This document shows, one piece after another, positions 8,518 to 17,544 of a stretch of DNA of 64,000 nt. Origin of the DNA: Spirosoma rhododendri (GTDB lineage Bacteria; Bacteroidota; Bacteroidia; Cytophagales; Spirosomataceae); contig NZ_CP051677.1 in the NCBI RefSeq assembly GCF_012849055.1, positions 992,001 to 1,056,000 of the forward strand. The letters are read 5' to 3'. Position numbers and translations under genes: made by a program. Within the stretch, counting starts at the first letter, position 1. Each line of letters begins with the position of its first letter. The notes under the pieces were generated by a model. It was not told the DNA's origin. It saw only the letters and a program-made list of their open reading frames with translations, and made no database searches.

Positions 8518-10200
8518 CTAGAAATTGGGGTTTTTTGTCGCCACGCTGGATGTCGACGGGTTTAACACCGACTCATCCGCCGGAACGTCCCAGTAGTCGA
8601 GGAAGTTATAGCTGATGGTTACGTTTTTGTTAACCGCTCCAGCCGTCGTTACAACCGTGTTGCCGTAGCTACCTCCGCCGTTGGCGATGTCATAGATCCA
8701 GCCCCACCGGCGGCTATCGTAGTACGACAGGCCCCGGCTGAACAGGGCTACCCGCCGTTCTTTGGTCAGTTCGGTCAGGGCTTTTGCCAGCGTCAGGCTC
8801 GTACCTGTTACAGCCGCTACACCCGCACCCTGGTAGTTGCGAACGTCGTCGATGTAGCCCAGCCCTTTCTCGATGTTGCCGAGCCGCAGGTTGGCTTCGG
8901 CCAGAATCAGGGCGTTTTCTTCATAGCTACCGGCGATGTACAGTTCGTACGCGCCAGCCGTCCGGTTGCCATATACATATACACCCGACGCGCCGTTGCC
9001 GCCGTTTACCATGCTGTAGCGCGTGGTGTAGGTGTAGTTGTTTTTGTACATTGTCTTCGTGTCGAAGTTGTTCGACAACCGCTTATCGCCCGAATTGAAC
9101 GCCTGGATAAACCGTTCCGTAACCTTGAACGTCGACGCCGTGTTGGGGTTAGTCGTCAGCGCAGATACGGTGCCCCCCGTAGGCGTGAAGAACGAGTTCT
9201 GCGACGTACTCCGACCCGTGAACACGATATCACCCTTTTGAATACCATTCGTCGCCAGCGTCAGCACGCTGTTCCAATCGGCAGCGGTCATGGTCGAGGT
9301 CGATGATTTGGCGATGGTCGCGCTTGGGTTTCCGTTGACGAACGGAGCCAGTTTGTTGGCGATGATGTTACGGGCCAGCATCGTATTGATGTTGCGCTTC
9401 CATACATCGACCGATGGTACACCACCCAGACCCACCTGATTGACCGCCGGAATCAGCTGACCCAGCATCGACTGATAATCGGTCGTGCTGGAGATGCTGC
9501 TCAGCGTCGTAGCGGCCATGTTCAGGTACGTATTCGACTGCGTAATGATCGCATCGTGCGACACGTAATTCCCGTTTGTGGCACCCGCCTGATCTTCGAT
9601 CAGACCGGCATAATACATCGACCCGATCGACGCGTAGGCATAGCCTTTCCACCAGTAACACCAGGCTTTCACCGTGTTCTTCTTAGAAGTCGCATCGCCT
9701 GAAAACGAAATATTGTCGACGGTCGCCAGCACCTGATTACAGGCGTTGTTGAGCGCGTACATATTCAGCCACTGATAGTAAAGCGGGTTGTTACCGGCCC
9801 CCGTGGCAGCCCGGCTGTTGTACGCCCGGATGATACCGATCTGTGGGGCCGGGTTGGTCTGCTTCGTACCGTCGTCCAGAATGATATAGTCGGGTACGCC
9901 GATCGTCGTCACCTGGTTGTTGGAGGCATCGGCCCCAACAATATCAGCCATCAGCGCGCTGTACCCCCAGGGCAGCGAAAAGTAACTGTCGCCCAGCCAG
10001 CCGTCGCCGTTGGCGAAGCCGTTGATGTATACGCCACCCTGCGCGAAAGAGATAAGCCCGGCTTCGGTGTTTACGTTGGCCGACAATGTTGGTGCATTGG
10101 GGTTACCGACATCGAGCTGGTCTTTGCAGGCGCTTCCGCTCAGCAAAGCAACTGTCAGACAAGCAGCCGTAATAAATTTATGATTCGATATGAATTTCAT
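8518..10200 (-). CDS. SusD/RagB family nutrient-binding lipoprotein (pair 2)
   Basis: This 560-residue protein has a lipoprotein signal peptide from ATG 10200 (MKFISNHKFITAACL, lipobox SGSAC). The body carries the SusD pattern with TPR helices (MYALNNACNQVLATVD, ENALILAEANLRLGN) and LTKERRVALFSRGLSYYDSRRWGW near the C-terminus. An ATG at 10212 is also possible and would add four residues; longer extensions overlap the susC gene and begin with TTG. It binds the ligand of the pair 2 SusC at the cell surface. It is about 100 residues longer than the pair 1 SusD and shares little with it beyond fold motifs, so the two pairs likely have different ligands. The terminator at 8444-8482 ends the transcript. 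Confidence 0.93.
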   Translation of the reverse strand: MKFISNHKFITAACLTVALLSGSACKDQLDVGNPNAPTLSANVNTEAGLISFAQGGVYINGFANGDGWLGDSYFSLPWGYSALMADIVGADASNNQVTTIGVPDYIILDDGTKQTNPAPQIGIIRAYNSRAATGAGNNPLYYQWLNMYALNNACNQVLATVDNISFSGDATSKKNTVKAWCYWWKGYAYASIGSMYYAGLIEDQAGATNGNYVSHDAIITQSNTYLNMAATTLSSISSTTDYQSMLGQLIPAVNQVGLGGVPSVDVWKRNINTMLARNIIANKLAPFVNGNPSATIAKSSTSTMTAADWNSVLTLATNGIQKGDIVFTGRSTSQNSFFTPTGGTVSALTTNPNTASTFKVTERFIQAFNSGDKRLSNNFDTKTMYKNNYTYTTRYSMVNGGNGASGVYVYGNRTAGAYELYIAGSYEENALILAEANLRLGNIEKGLGYIDDVRNYQGAGVAAVTGTSLTLAKALTELTKERRVALFSRGLSYYDSRRWGWIYDIANGGGSYGNTVVTTAGAVNKNVTISYNFLDYWDVPADESVLNPSTSSVATKNPNF

Positions 10201-10219
10201 ATGTGAAGACATTAGAAAA

Positions 10220-13200
10220 TTAGAAGCCAATGTTCAGACCCACCTGGTACGACTTGATGTTGGGCAATGTGCTGTGGTCGACACCCCGGTCGAACGACGA
10301 GTTCGACGCACCCGAACTGATCTCCGGGTCGTAGCCCGTGTACTTAGTGAACGTCAGGATATTGCGTCCTGTAAAGACGATCTGTGCCTGGCTCAGGTAC
10401 GGAATCTTCACCACTTTGGCGATGTCGAAAGCCAGCGATATGTTACGCAGCCGGACAAACGAGGCATCTTCTACGAAAAAGTCTTTGGTACCGTTGTTAC
10501 CGGCCCCGCGCAGGCTACCCCACAGGTTGTAATAAGCGCTCGACCAGTAGGCGGGGAAGGCACCGGTTTTGCCGTCGATCGTTACCTGCTTGGTGAAGTC
10601 GCCACTGATACCATCGCGGTACATCCACTCTTTCGTCTGGTTGTAAAGGTGGCTGCCGTAGACCCAGTCGAACTGGAAGTTGAAGGTCAGGAAGTCTTTG
10701 AACGAGATACCGTTGATGAACGACATGTTGAACTTGGGGTTCGGGTTCATCAGCGGGTACGTTTCGTTGGTGAACTGCATCTGATATGTAGATTTGTTCA
10801 CAACACGGCCATCGACAATCTGGTACTGCCCTTCGTTGGCCGGGGTGATATACCGCTGCCCCGACTGGTTTACGTAATCAAGGCTCGTGAGGGCTTTATA
10901 ACCATACACCTGCCCAATTGGCTGACCCGGCGTCAGCACCAGTGCGGTGCTACCAGCGCTCGTCGTCAGGATGATGTCGGCACCGCCCGAGATGGCGTCA
11001 ATTTTCGACAGTTGATGACCGAAGTTGGTGGTAAAATTCCACTTCAGGCCCGGTGAAGTGTAGACCGGCAGCGACAGCGAGAACTGCACCCCATTCGACG
11101 ACATATTGATAGCGTTGGTCAGCTGACCCGTCGAACCCAGTGACGGTGGTACGCTTACCGAGTAGATCACGTTTTCGCTCTTGCGCTTCCAGTACGTAAA
11201 CGAACCGGTGATCGAGTTGAGCCACGACCGGCCAGCGTTACCGCCAACCGTAAAGTCCGTACCAATTTCCAGTTCTTTCGATACTTCAACCTGAAGGTTG
11301 GGGTTGTTGGTCGTCGTCGGAATCGAATACACCAGACCAGAACCCAGGTTTTGCTGACTCAGCACGGGGTAGCGATCAAAGGCGCCCGGCTGAATACCGG
11401 CTTCACCATAGGCTGCCCGGAGTTTGAAATACGGCAGGGCGTTAGCAATGCTGCTGTTTTTGAAGAACGACAGCGGGTTGACGAACACGTCGGCGTGGGG
11501 GAAGGTAAATGGCTTCGAGCCACCACCAAAGGCCGACGACCAGTCGCTGCGGAAACCACCCGTTACACCAAACAGATCGCCGTACGTGATTTTCTGGTTG
11601 ACCAGATAACCATACGTGATGAACGGCGTAACATAATCGTACGATACCGCCTGCGACGCCGTCGAGCTGATGTTGTACGGTGGCGCCATGCTCAGGCCCA
11701 GTCCGTAGGTGCGGTAATCGGTCGACCGGTTTTTACGGTAGTCAAACGATACCTGCGTACTGGTTTCGATAGGGAGTTTGCTGCGGAAATCCTCCTGAAA
11801 GTTGGTGCGGAAGTAGGCCGTACCGAGGAAGTTCTGGAAGGTATTGGTGTACTGGAAATTGTCGATTTCCCCTTTGTTATCCGACGCGTTATTGCCCGAC
11901 CAGTTGTTATAGTAGTTCGAGCTGACGTTGGCCGACTGGTTATAGTAGGTCCAGCGGGCTGCTTCGTTCCGGTAGTTGATGCCGTATTTGGCGTCCAGTT
12001 CCACGAACTTGTTGACCTTATAGTTGGCGTCGAAGTTCTGAAGTACCTCGATTTTGTTGTTCAGCCCGTCGGTGTACTCCTGCACGTAGTAGGGGTTGCT
12101 GGAGTTAACACTGACAAAGTCGGCCAGCGGGTGAACGGCGTAGGTACCGTCAGCCAGGGGGCGGGTCAGGTCGAAGAACGGCGATGTGTTCAGGAAGCCA
12201 TAAGTGGCACCGGTTCCCGGACCCGTGCTACCGCCCGTACCAACGGCGTAAGTAGCGCCCAGCCCTGGGTGCAGCGTGTTTTTGGTGTAGATCAGCTGCG
12301 TGCTGGAGCGGATCGTGAAGTTCTTGAAAATCTCCGTACCCAGGTTAGCCGAGAGGTTGCTGCGATCCAGGTACCCGTTTTTCAGAATCGGCGTTACGGT
12401 GTGGTTGTTCGACGCCGTGATGCTGTAATCGTTCTTTTCGCCACCACCCGAAATCGTGATAGTGTTGTTGGTCGTACTACCCGTCTGGAACACCTGCTTG
12501 AAGTGATCGTAGTATTTCAGGTTCGCGTCGTACGCTTTGTTGTTGTCGTTGTTGATGTTCTGAATGGCATAGCGTGTTCCCCCGCCGTACTGATACGACA
12601 GACCAACGATCGAGCCGTTTTCGTTGTAGGCCAGCGGCTGACCCGTCGTTCCACTGATGATGTTGTTGTTGGCGTCGGTGAGCCACGAATGCTTGTCGGC
12701 CTTGCGTACGTTGCCCGTGTTGAGGAATTCGTTCGACGAATAGCTGGTCGAGAAGCTAACCGACGTGCGGCCTTTTTTGCCTTTTTTGGTAAATACCTGA
12801 ATAACGCCGTTGGCACCCTGCGCACCGTAGATCGACGCCGAAGCCGCACCCTGTACTACCTCTACCCGGTCGACGTTGCTCAGGTCGAGTGAGTTGATGT
12901 CGGTACCTGCTACCTGCACACCGTCGACCATGATCAGCGGACTGGTGCTGCCCTGCACCGAGTTGATACCGCGCAGCAGAATGTTGACCGGCGCACCGGG
13001 GTTACCGCTGACCGACGAAATCTGTGCACCCGGAATTTTACCGATCAGCGCCTGATCGATAGACGCCGTCGGCGTCTGGGGCAGGTTCTTGGCCGATACG
13101 CTTTCGACCGAAATACCCAGCTTGGCCTTGCTGGTGGCGATACCGCTACCTGTCACGACGACTTCGGTCAGCAGTTTGGAGTCGGAAGCCAGACTGACGT

Positions 13201-13480
13201 TCAATTCAGTGTCGTTCCGCAGGGTCAGTTCCTGGGTTTTGAACCCAACGAAGCTAAAAACCAGCACGGTGTTGTTGCCGCTCGGTACAGCCAACGAATA
13301 CGTACCACCGGCATCGGTTACGGTACCTCTATTGGTTCCCTTGATAACGACCGATACGCCCGGAACAGCGGCACCGTCTTCGGCCGCCGTAACCTTGCCA
13401 ACGACCCGTCGATCCTGCGCCTGCACAATAGTCAACAGTGAGCATACCAACAGTATACTCATCCATAGAACTTTTCTCAT
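10220..13480 (-). CDS. SusC/RagA family TonB-dependent outer membrane transporter (pair 2)
   Basis: This 1086-residue protein begins with a signal peptide (MRKVLWMSILLVCSLL, cleavage near VQAQD). A carboxypeptidase-D-like domain (GKVTAAEDGAAVPGVSVV) is followed by the SusC motif TEVVVTGSGIATSKAKLG, the plug (PLIMVDGVQVAGTDI, GAASASIYGAQGANGVIQ) and a barrel that ends in GLNIGF. The role is TonB-driven import across the outer membrane together with the SusD lipoprotein encoded next. The plug motif GSGIATSKAKLG differs from the pair 1 protein and is typical of the branch often linked to peptide or mixed substrates, which is an inference. A Bacteroidota -7 box lies 38 bases upstream of the start codon. 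Confidence 0.96.
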   Translation of the reverse strand: MRKVLWMSILLVCSLLTIVQAQDRRVVGKVTAAEDGAAVPGVSVVIKGTNRGTVTDAGGTYSLAVPSGNNTVLVFSFVGFKTQELTLRNDTELNVSLASDSKLLTEVVVTGSGIATSKAKLGISVESVSAKNLPQTPTASIDQALIGKIPGAQISSVSGNPGAPVNILLRGINSVQGSTSPLIMVDGVQVAGTDINSLDLSNVDRVEVVQGAASASIYGAQGANGVIQVFTKKGKKGRTSVSFSTSYSSNEFLNTGNVRKADKHSWLTDANNNIISGTTGQPLAYNENGSIVGLSYQYGGGTRYAIQNINNDNNKAYDANLKYYDHFKQVFQTGSTTNNTITISGGGEKNDYSITASNNHTVTPILKNGYLDRSNLSANLGTEIFKNFTIRSSTQLIYTKNTLHPGLGATYAVGTGGSTGPGTGATYGFLNTSPFFDLTRPLADGTYAVHPLADFVSVNSSNPYYVQEYTDGLNNKIEVLQNFDANYKVNKFVELDAKYGINYRNEAARWTYYNQSANVSSNYYNNWSGNNASDNKGEIDNFQYTNTFQNFLGTAYFRTNFQEDFRSKLPIETSTQVSFDYRKNRSTDYRTYGLGLSMAPPYNISSTASQAVSYDYVTPFITYGYLVNQKITYGDLFGVTGGFRSDWSSAFGGGSKPFTFPHADVFVNPLSFFKNSSIANALPYFKLRAAYGEAGIQPGAFDRYPVLSQQNLGSGLVYSIPTTTNNPNLQVEVSKELEIGTDFTVGGNAGRSWLNSITGSFTYWKRKSENVIYSVSVPPSLGSTGQLTNAINMSSNGVQFSLSLPVYTSPGLKWNFTTNFGHQLSKIDAISGGADIILTTSAGSTALVLTPGQPIGQVYGYKALTSLDYVNQSGQRYITPANEGQYQIVDGRVVNKSTYQMQFTNETYPLMNPNPKFNMSFINGISFKDFLTFNFQFDWVYGSHLYNQTKEWMYRDGISGDFTKQVTIDGKTGAFPAYWSSAYYNLWGSLRGAGNNGTKDFFVEDASFVRLRNISLAFDIAKVVKIPYLSQAQIVFTGRNILTFTKYTGYDPEISSGASNSSFDRGVDHSTLPNIKSYQVGLNIGF

Positions 13481-13517
13481 AAGGTAATTTGCGTTAGGTA
13501 AGCTATAAGTACAATTA

Positions 13518-13525
13518 CAAATATA
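13518..13525 (-). promoter_or_regulatory. putative -7 promoter box for susCD pair 2
   Basis: The minus strand reads TATATTTG here, a full match to the Bacteroidota -7 consensus TAnnTTTG, 38-45 bases before the susC start codon. A -33 TTG is not obvious, so the match is partial. The flanking 13526-13680 stretch is strikingly AT-rich compared with the rest of the window. Confidence 0.5.
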
Positions 13526-13818
13526 CCCCCAGCGAAAAGACCATATTATGTTTTGATTAAGTTTAATGAGTTTATAATTTATTTCAATCCTTTGACGTAT
13601 GGGCGAATATTCTATTGAATTATCGCTTTATCATACCATGAAAACGGGATTAACAGGCTTTTGCACAATGGTATTATACTCATAATGCTATTTGTCGCAA
13701 AACCAGCTTGCCCAGCGATGGGCGCGCCCCTGTTCGGCGGTTAGTCGGTAGTCATTACTGAATCATATCCGGGAGCGATAAGGCTGGAATGTCGATGCAT
13801 GCTGACCCCGTTGCCCAT
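13526..13818. other. AT-rich intergenic region upstream of susC, no gene seen
   Basis: Between the pair 2 promoter box and the patatin terminator I find no convincing reading frame or RNA. The stretch at 13530-13680 is rich in A and T and is probably the upstream control region of the susC-susD pair. The last 100 bases are GC-rich again. Confidence 0.5.
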
Positions 13819-13848
13819 AAAAAAACCGCTGCCTTGCGGGGCAACGGT
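13819..13848 (-). terminator. terminator after patatin gene
   Basis: On the minus strand, ACCGTTGCC and GGCAGCGGT pair (one mismatch) around a short loop and are followed by seven T residues. It lies 23 bases after the patatin stop codon. Confidence 0.75.
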
Positions 13849-13870
13849 CTTACTATGAGTCCATGCAATA

Positions 13871-14638
13871 CTAACTACAGCCCTGTAAAACCTGCTCGAT
13901 ATCAGCCCGCATGGCAATCGTGTGTTGATACCCGATCCGGAACACCTCCCGCGCCTTGCTGATATCGGTAGGGCCGTAGCCAACCAGATCGTGCGGCTCG
14001 ATCAGCAGGCTACAACGGCTAAACTTATCGCGGGTCTTGCTTTGCACCGCCAGAATCAGGCTGCGCTCAATAACCCCTCGTGCCGAGCGCACCGGCCGGT
14101 CTTTCCCGAACGGATTGCAATGCGACGCTATAACGATATCTATTTTGTCCTCGATTGGCTCAATGGGCAGGTTGTTCAGCACGCCCCCGTCGATGTATTG
14201 TCGTTTGTTGATGAGCATCGGCTCAAAGATGCCCGGCAGGCAGCAGGACGCCAGCACCGGCCTAATCAACTCCCCTTTCTCGAACAGCACCTGCACACCG
14301 TCGGTCAGGTCGACAGCGACAACGTGTAACGGAATGTGCAGCCCCTCGAATGAATCGTGGGGGATGTATTTGCGGAACAGGTCGATGGCGGTGTCGAGCC
14401 GGAGCAGGCCCATGCGGTTCCAGGCCGGGCGCAGGTGCTTCATAAACGACGACGATTCGAGCAGTTTCAGGCTTTCGTCGGGCGAGTAGCCTTGTGCGGT
14501 AAGTGCGCCCACGATGGCACCAGCACTCGTTCCCGAAATCTGATCGAATGTCAGGCCCATTTCCTGAAGGGCCTTGATAATACCCAGATGCGCGATGCCC
14601 CGCGCACCGCCCCCCGACAATACCAGTCCAATTTTCAT
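13871..14638 (-). CDS. patatin-like phospholipase family protein
   Basis: This 255-residue protein starts at ATG 14638 with KIGLVLSGGGARG, the oxyanion-hole glycine loop of the patatin family. The nucleophile elbow GTSAG (Ser near residue 42) and the catalytic DGG motif (YIDGGVLNNLPI, near residue 155) complete the Ser-Asp dyad. It is a lipid acyl hydrolase of the RssA/YlbK type, without signal peptide, so it acts in the cytosol or at the inner face of the membrane. Length fits single-domain bacterial patatins. A longer frame begins only with TTG. The next gene upstream on this strand is the broken metallo-beta-lactamase-fold gene, 43 bases away. Confidence 0.93.
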   Translation of the reverse strand: MKIGLVLSGGGARGIAHLGIIKALQEMGLTFDQISGTSAGAIVGALTAQGYSPDESLKLLESSSFMKHLRPAWNRMGLLRLDTAIDLFRKYIPHDSFEGLHIPLHVVAVDLTDGVQVLFEKGELIRPVLASCCLPGIFEPMLINKRQYIDGGVLNNLPIEPIEDKIDIVIASHCNPFGKDRPVRSARGVIERSLILAVQSKTRDKFSRCSLLIEPHDLVGYGPTDISKAREVFRIGYQHTIAMRADIEQVLQGCS

Positions 14639-14680
14639 ACTATGCAAGCTAATGGCCGCGTCTGGCGAACAGACCGGACA

Positions 14681-15525
14681 CTATAATAACTCGGCCAGCC
14701 TACCGCTCTGTTTAATTCGGATGCCTTTTTCGGTTCGTTCCAGCAAAGCCGCTTCGACGTAGGGGTCGTGATCGAACACCAGTATCCAGTCGCCATCGAC
14801 GGCCTGTTCGAGATACTGTTCTTTTTCGCTCATCGCCACCAGCGGCCGGATATCGTAACCCATCACGTACGGAATGGGAACGTGCGAGGTCGACGGAATC
14901 AGATCAGCACAGAATAATAACGTCCGACCGGCGTACTGCATTTTCGTCAACGTCATTTTTTCGGTGTGCCCATCGACGTACAGCAGGTCTAGTCCGCCAA
15001 TGCTGTGATCGCGTTTGTCCGTAAATACCAGCTGGCCGCTTTCCTGCAAGGGTAGCAGGTTCTCGCGCAGGTAGGTCGCCCGTTCGCGGGGGTTGGGTTC
15101 ATGGCCCAGTCCCATTGCCCGCTATGCACCCAGTACGTCGCGTTGGCGAAAGTGGGAGCCAATCGGGTGCGGGCCGCGTCGGCGTAACTGACGGCCCCAC
15201 CCGCGTGATCGAAGTGCAGGTGCGTCAGCAATACATCGGTTATATCGTTGGTAGAATATCCCGCCCGCTCAATTTCGCCCGTGAGGGTTTTGCCGTTAGG
15301 CAGGTCATAGAAGCTAAAGAAACGGTCGTTCTGTTTGTCGCCGGTACCGGTATCGACCAGCATCAGCCGGTTACCGTCTTCGATGAGCAGGCAGCGCAAC
15401 GCCCAATCGCACAGGTTACGATCGTCGGCGGGGTTGGTACGCTGCCAGATGGTTTTCGGAACGACGCCAAACATAGCGCCCCCGTCGAGTTTAAACGGGC
15501 CGACGTCGATGGTTTTGAGTTGCAT
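14681..15525 (-). pseudogene. MBL-fold metallo-hydrolase with a single-base frameshift
   Basis: Two overlapping frames together encode one metallo-beta-lactamase-fold protein of about 281 residues. The first (from ATG 15525) holds the metal site LTHLHFDHAGG and runs to SGQWDWAMNP; the second continues with NPRERATYLRENLLPLQESG and the later metal ligands (DLIPSTSHVP, FDHDPYVEAAL). The break is at about 15095-15097, where the plus strand has GGG; one more G would join the frames exactly. Homologous proteins read through this WDW-NPNPRE region, as far as I remember the family. Either the gene is broken or the base is a sequencing error. If intact it would be a zinc hydrolase of the lactonase/quorum-quenching-like branch, substrate unknown. 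The start at 15525 is preferred over a TTG further upstream. Confidence 0.8.
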
Positions 15526-15561
15526 AGGAAAAGCATTCGGGTTTTGCGGGTAAAGAATCGC

Positions 15562-15599
15562 AAAAAACGGCAATAACCCAAAGCCGGGCTGTTGCCGTT
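15562..15599 (-). terminator. terminator after DUF4267-type gene
   Basis: Stem AACGGCAACAGCCC / GGGTTATTGCCGTT (minus strand, two mismatches), loop of six, then six T. It lies 23 bases after the stop of the small membrane protein gene and 37 bases before the metallo-hydrolase start. Confidence 0.75.
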
Positions 15600-15621
15600 C
15601 TGCCAGCTACCGAACGGTAAC

Positions 15622-16008
15622 CTATCGCCGACGACGCAGTAGAAAATAAGTGGTCACCCAGATGGCCAGTGCCGTGCTGCCGTGAATCCATTCGGCGCCC
15701 GGCACCGCCCGGGCCGCCGTCATTACCACCAGCATATCGACGGTGGGAATCAGCGAACCGGCCAGCAAGGTGACCGCCAGCGGTAGCCGCCAGTTCATGT
15801 ACGTGAATATCGCCAGAATAAGGCCGGAGAATATGTCCCGAATGCCTTTGATGTAGTGAAATGAATAAGCGGATTGGTCGTAGATCAGGCCAAACCCGCG
15901 TTCGGCGGCTTGCGGCATAATCAAAAACCGGAGTCCGATAAACATGAGCAGTGCACCGAACGTATAACCTGCGATTTTGGCCCAGCGGGGCAGTTGTTCC
16001 GTTTGCAT
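15622..16008 (-). CDS. small four-helix membrane protein, DUF4267-like
   Basis: This 128-residue protein begins at ATG 16008 (MQTEQLPRWAKIAGYTFG). It has four hydrophobic segments: residues about 11-30 (GALLMFIGLRFLIM), 55-72 (FSGLILAIFTYM), 76-97 (LAVTLLAGSLIPTVDMLVVM) and 108-124 (STALAIWVTTYFLL), so it sits in the inner membrane. The conserved RGFGLIYDQ and YIKGIRDIFSG loop fits the DUF4267 family, for which no function is known. A longer GTG-initiated frame adds no conserved sequence. A Crp-family regulator is encoded 88 bases upstream on the same strand; such regulator plus small membrane protein pairs are frequent in Bacteroidota, and control by that protein is likely but not shown. Confidence 0.75.
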   Translation of the reverse strand: MQTEQLPRWAKIAGYTFGALLMFIGLRFLIMPQAAERGFGLIYDQSAYSFHYIKGIRDIFSGLILAIFTYMNWRLPLAVTLLAGSLIPTVDMLVVMTAARAVPGAEWIHGSTALAIWVTTYFLLRRRR

Positions 16009-16096
16009 CGTTGTGTTTGTTTTGGTTAACGATACAAAGGTCTCCCACCCCCAACGCGCCCACATTCACCTGGGTGAAGATCGTCTTGCGTTCCGT

Positions 16097-16687
16097 TCAA
16101 TACTGTTTGCCCGCCCGCTGCGCCCGAAGCCGACTCAATGACTGCGGCTTGATGCCGATGTACGAGGCAATAACATACTGCGGTAAGCGCTCAACCAGAT
16201 TCGGGAACAACCGCATAAACGAATCGTAACGTTCATCGGCGGTTTCGCGGTAGAAAGAAGTTAATTTACCAAGTGTTACCAGAAATAGCTGCTCCGCTAT
16301 CAATCGGCCCAGCGCCTGTCCGTGCTCCATCTGAGCGTATAGCAGTTGCAGATTATCGTAGCTGATCCGCCGAAGGGTCGTTGGTTCGAGGGCTTCGATG
16401 TAGCGGGTTGACGGTTGCTGGGGCAGAAAACTTTCGTAGTTGCAGGTAAACGTTTGTTCAGGCGAAAAATCGTACGTTCGTTCTTCCCCGTCATCGAGCA
16501 CGTAATACCGCAGCAGGCCCGTTTCAACGAACCCGACGTACCGACACACCTCGCCCGCCCGCAGAAAGAAATCGCCCGCGCTGAGCGTATGCGTTTCGAA
16601 CAACCGGTTGATACAGTCTTCGTCGGCCGAACTGACCGGGACGATCTGGCGAATGACGCTGAGTAGTGACGGTTCTGACAACTTCAC
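16097..16687 (-). CDS. Crp/Fnr family transcriptional regulator
   Basis: The protein has a cyclic-nucleotide-binding-like beta-barrel (about residues 25-125: LSAGDFFLRAGEVCRYVGFV, GEERTYDFSPEQTF, IEALEPTTLRRIS) and a C-terminal helix-turn-helix (LPQYVIASYIGIKPQSLSRLRAQ, about 166-188). It lacks the arginine pattern of cAMP-binding Crp, as is usual for Bacteroidota members, whose signal is mostly unknown. The start is uncertain: the open frame has no ATG before the conserved region; GTG at 16687 or TTG at 16681 are the closest, while a GTG at 16750 would add a poorly conserved extension. The gene diverges from the cytochrome b gene, with a 119-base shared region, so it could control either side. 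Confidence 0.85.
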   Translation of the reverse strand: MKLSEPSLLSVIRQIVPVSSADEDCINRLFETHTLSAGDFFLRAGEVCRYVGFVETGLLRYYVLDDGEERTYDFSPEQTFTCNYESFLPQQPSTRYIEALEPTTLRRISYDNLQLLYAQMEHGQALGRLIAEQLFLVTLGKLTSFYRETADERYDSFMRLFPNLVERLPQYVIASYIGIKPQSLSRLRAQRAGKQY

Positions 16688-16806
16688 GGACTGCTTGTTT
16701 AGAGACCAAAGAGCTGAGCGCGCAGACAAATACCCGCCGACGCATACCACAGGGACTGAACGCTATGGGGTAAAAATCGTTATCGCTATATACTCATCTA
16801 CCGCGC

Positions 16807-17544
16807 ATGAAACGTATTGTGCATAAACACCCACTGGCAATCCGGTGGTTTCACTGGATCAACTTCCCGGTGTTGTTCGTGATGATCTGGAGTGGTCTGC
16901 TGATCTACTGGGCCTACGACCCGTACAAGATTCAGATCGGTGACTATGTGTTGTTCTCGTTTTTCCCGGATGGTTTTTACAAAGCGCTGGGCGTGCCATT
17001 CCGGCTGGCCGAAGGCATGGCGTGGCACTGGGTATTTATGTGGCTGTTTATTCTGAACGGCATCCTGTACGTCGGCTACACGTTTATGTCGGGCGAATGG
17101 CGGCATTTGGTTCCCGACCGAAATTCGTTCCGGGAAGCCATTCAGGTGACTCTGTACGACTTCGGCCTGCGCAAAACCCAGCCGCCGTTTGTGAAGTACA
17201 ACGGCGCACAGAAGATCGCTTATTTCACCATCATACTGATGGGAATCGGCTCGGTACTGACGGGCTTCGCCATCTATAAACCAGTACAGATTGCGTGGCT
17301 GACGACCTTGCTCGGCGGCTACAAAGCGGCCCGGCTGGAGCATTTCGTGCTGACGGTCGGCTTTGTACTGTTTTTCTTCATTCACGTCGCGCAGGTGATC
17401 CGGGCGGGCTGGCACAACTTCCAGTCGATGGTAACCGGCTTTGAAGTTGTCAAACCATCCGATCCCGAACGGCCGGTAAGTCAGGCACCCGCGCCAATGC
17501 CCGAACCCGATCCGGTTTCACCTTCTCAACCCGCCTTGTCATGA
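16807..17544 (+). CDS. cytochrome b/b6 family membrane subunit
   Basis: This 245-residue protein has the bacterial di-heme cytochrome b561/YedZ-like pattern: an N-terminal HPLAIRWFHWINFPVLFVMIWSG helix with likely heme His residues, a second helix AWHWVFMWLFILNGILYVGY, a third near residues 135-155 (AYFTIILMGIGSVLTGFAIY) and a fourth RLEHFVLTVGFVLFFFIHVAQ. The C-terminal tail is Pro-rich. It should carry electrons between the quinone pool and the molybdoenzyme encoded next. The stop overlaps that gene by four bases (ATGA), so they are translationally coupled. Direction of electron flow cannot be told from sequence. The residues listed are read from the translation; heme ligation is inferred from family knowledge. 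Confidence 0.9.
   Translation: MKRIVHKHPLAIRWFHWINFPVLFVMIWSGLLIYWAYDPYKIQIGDYVLFSFFPDGFYKALGVPFRLAEGMAWHWVFMWLFILNGILYVGYTFMSGEWRHLVPDRNSFREAIQVTLYDFGLRKTQPPFVKYNGAQKIAYFTIILMGIGSVLTGFAIYKPVQIAWLTTLLGGYKAARLEHFVLTVGFVLFFFIHVAQVIRAGWHNFQSMVTGFEVVKPSDPERPVSQAPAPMPEPDPVSPSQPALS

Noticed and set aside
11351..12892. 513-codon plus-strand frame opposite the pair 2 susC gene
   Set aside because: It is the antisense shadow of an obvious TonB-dependent transporter; the product is rich in Arg and Val with no motif.
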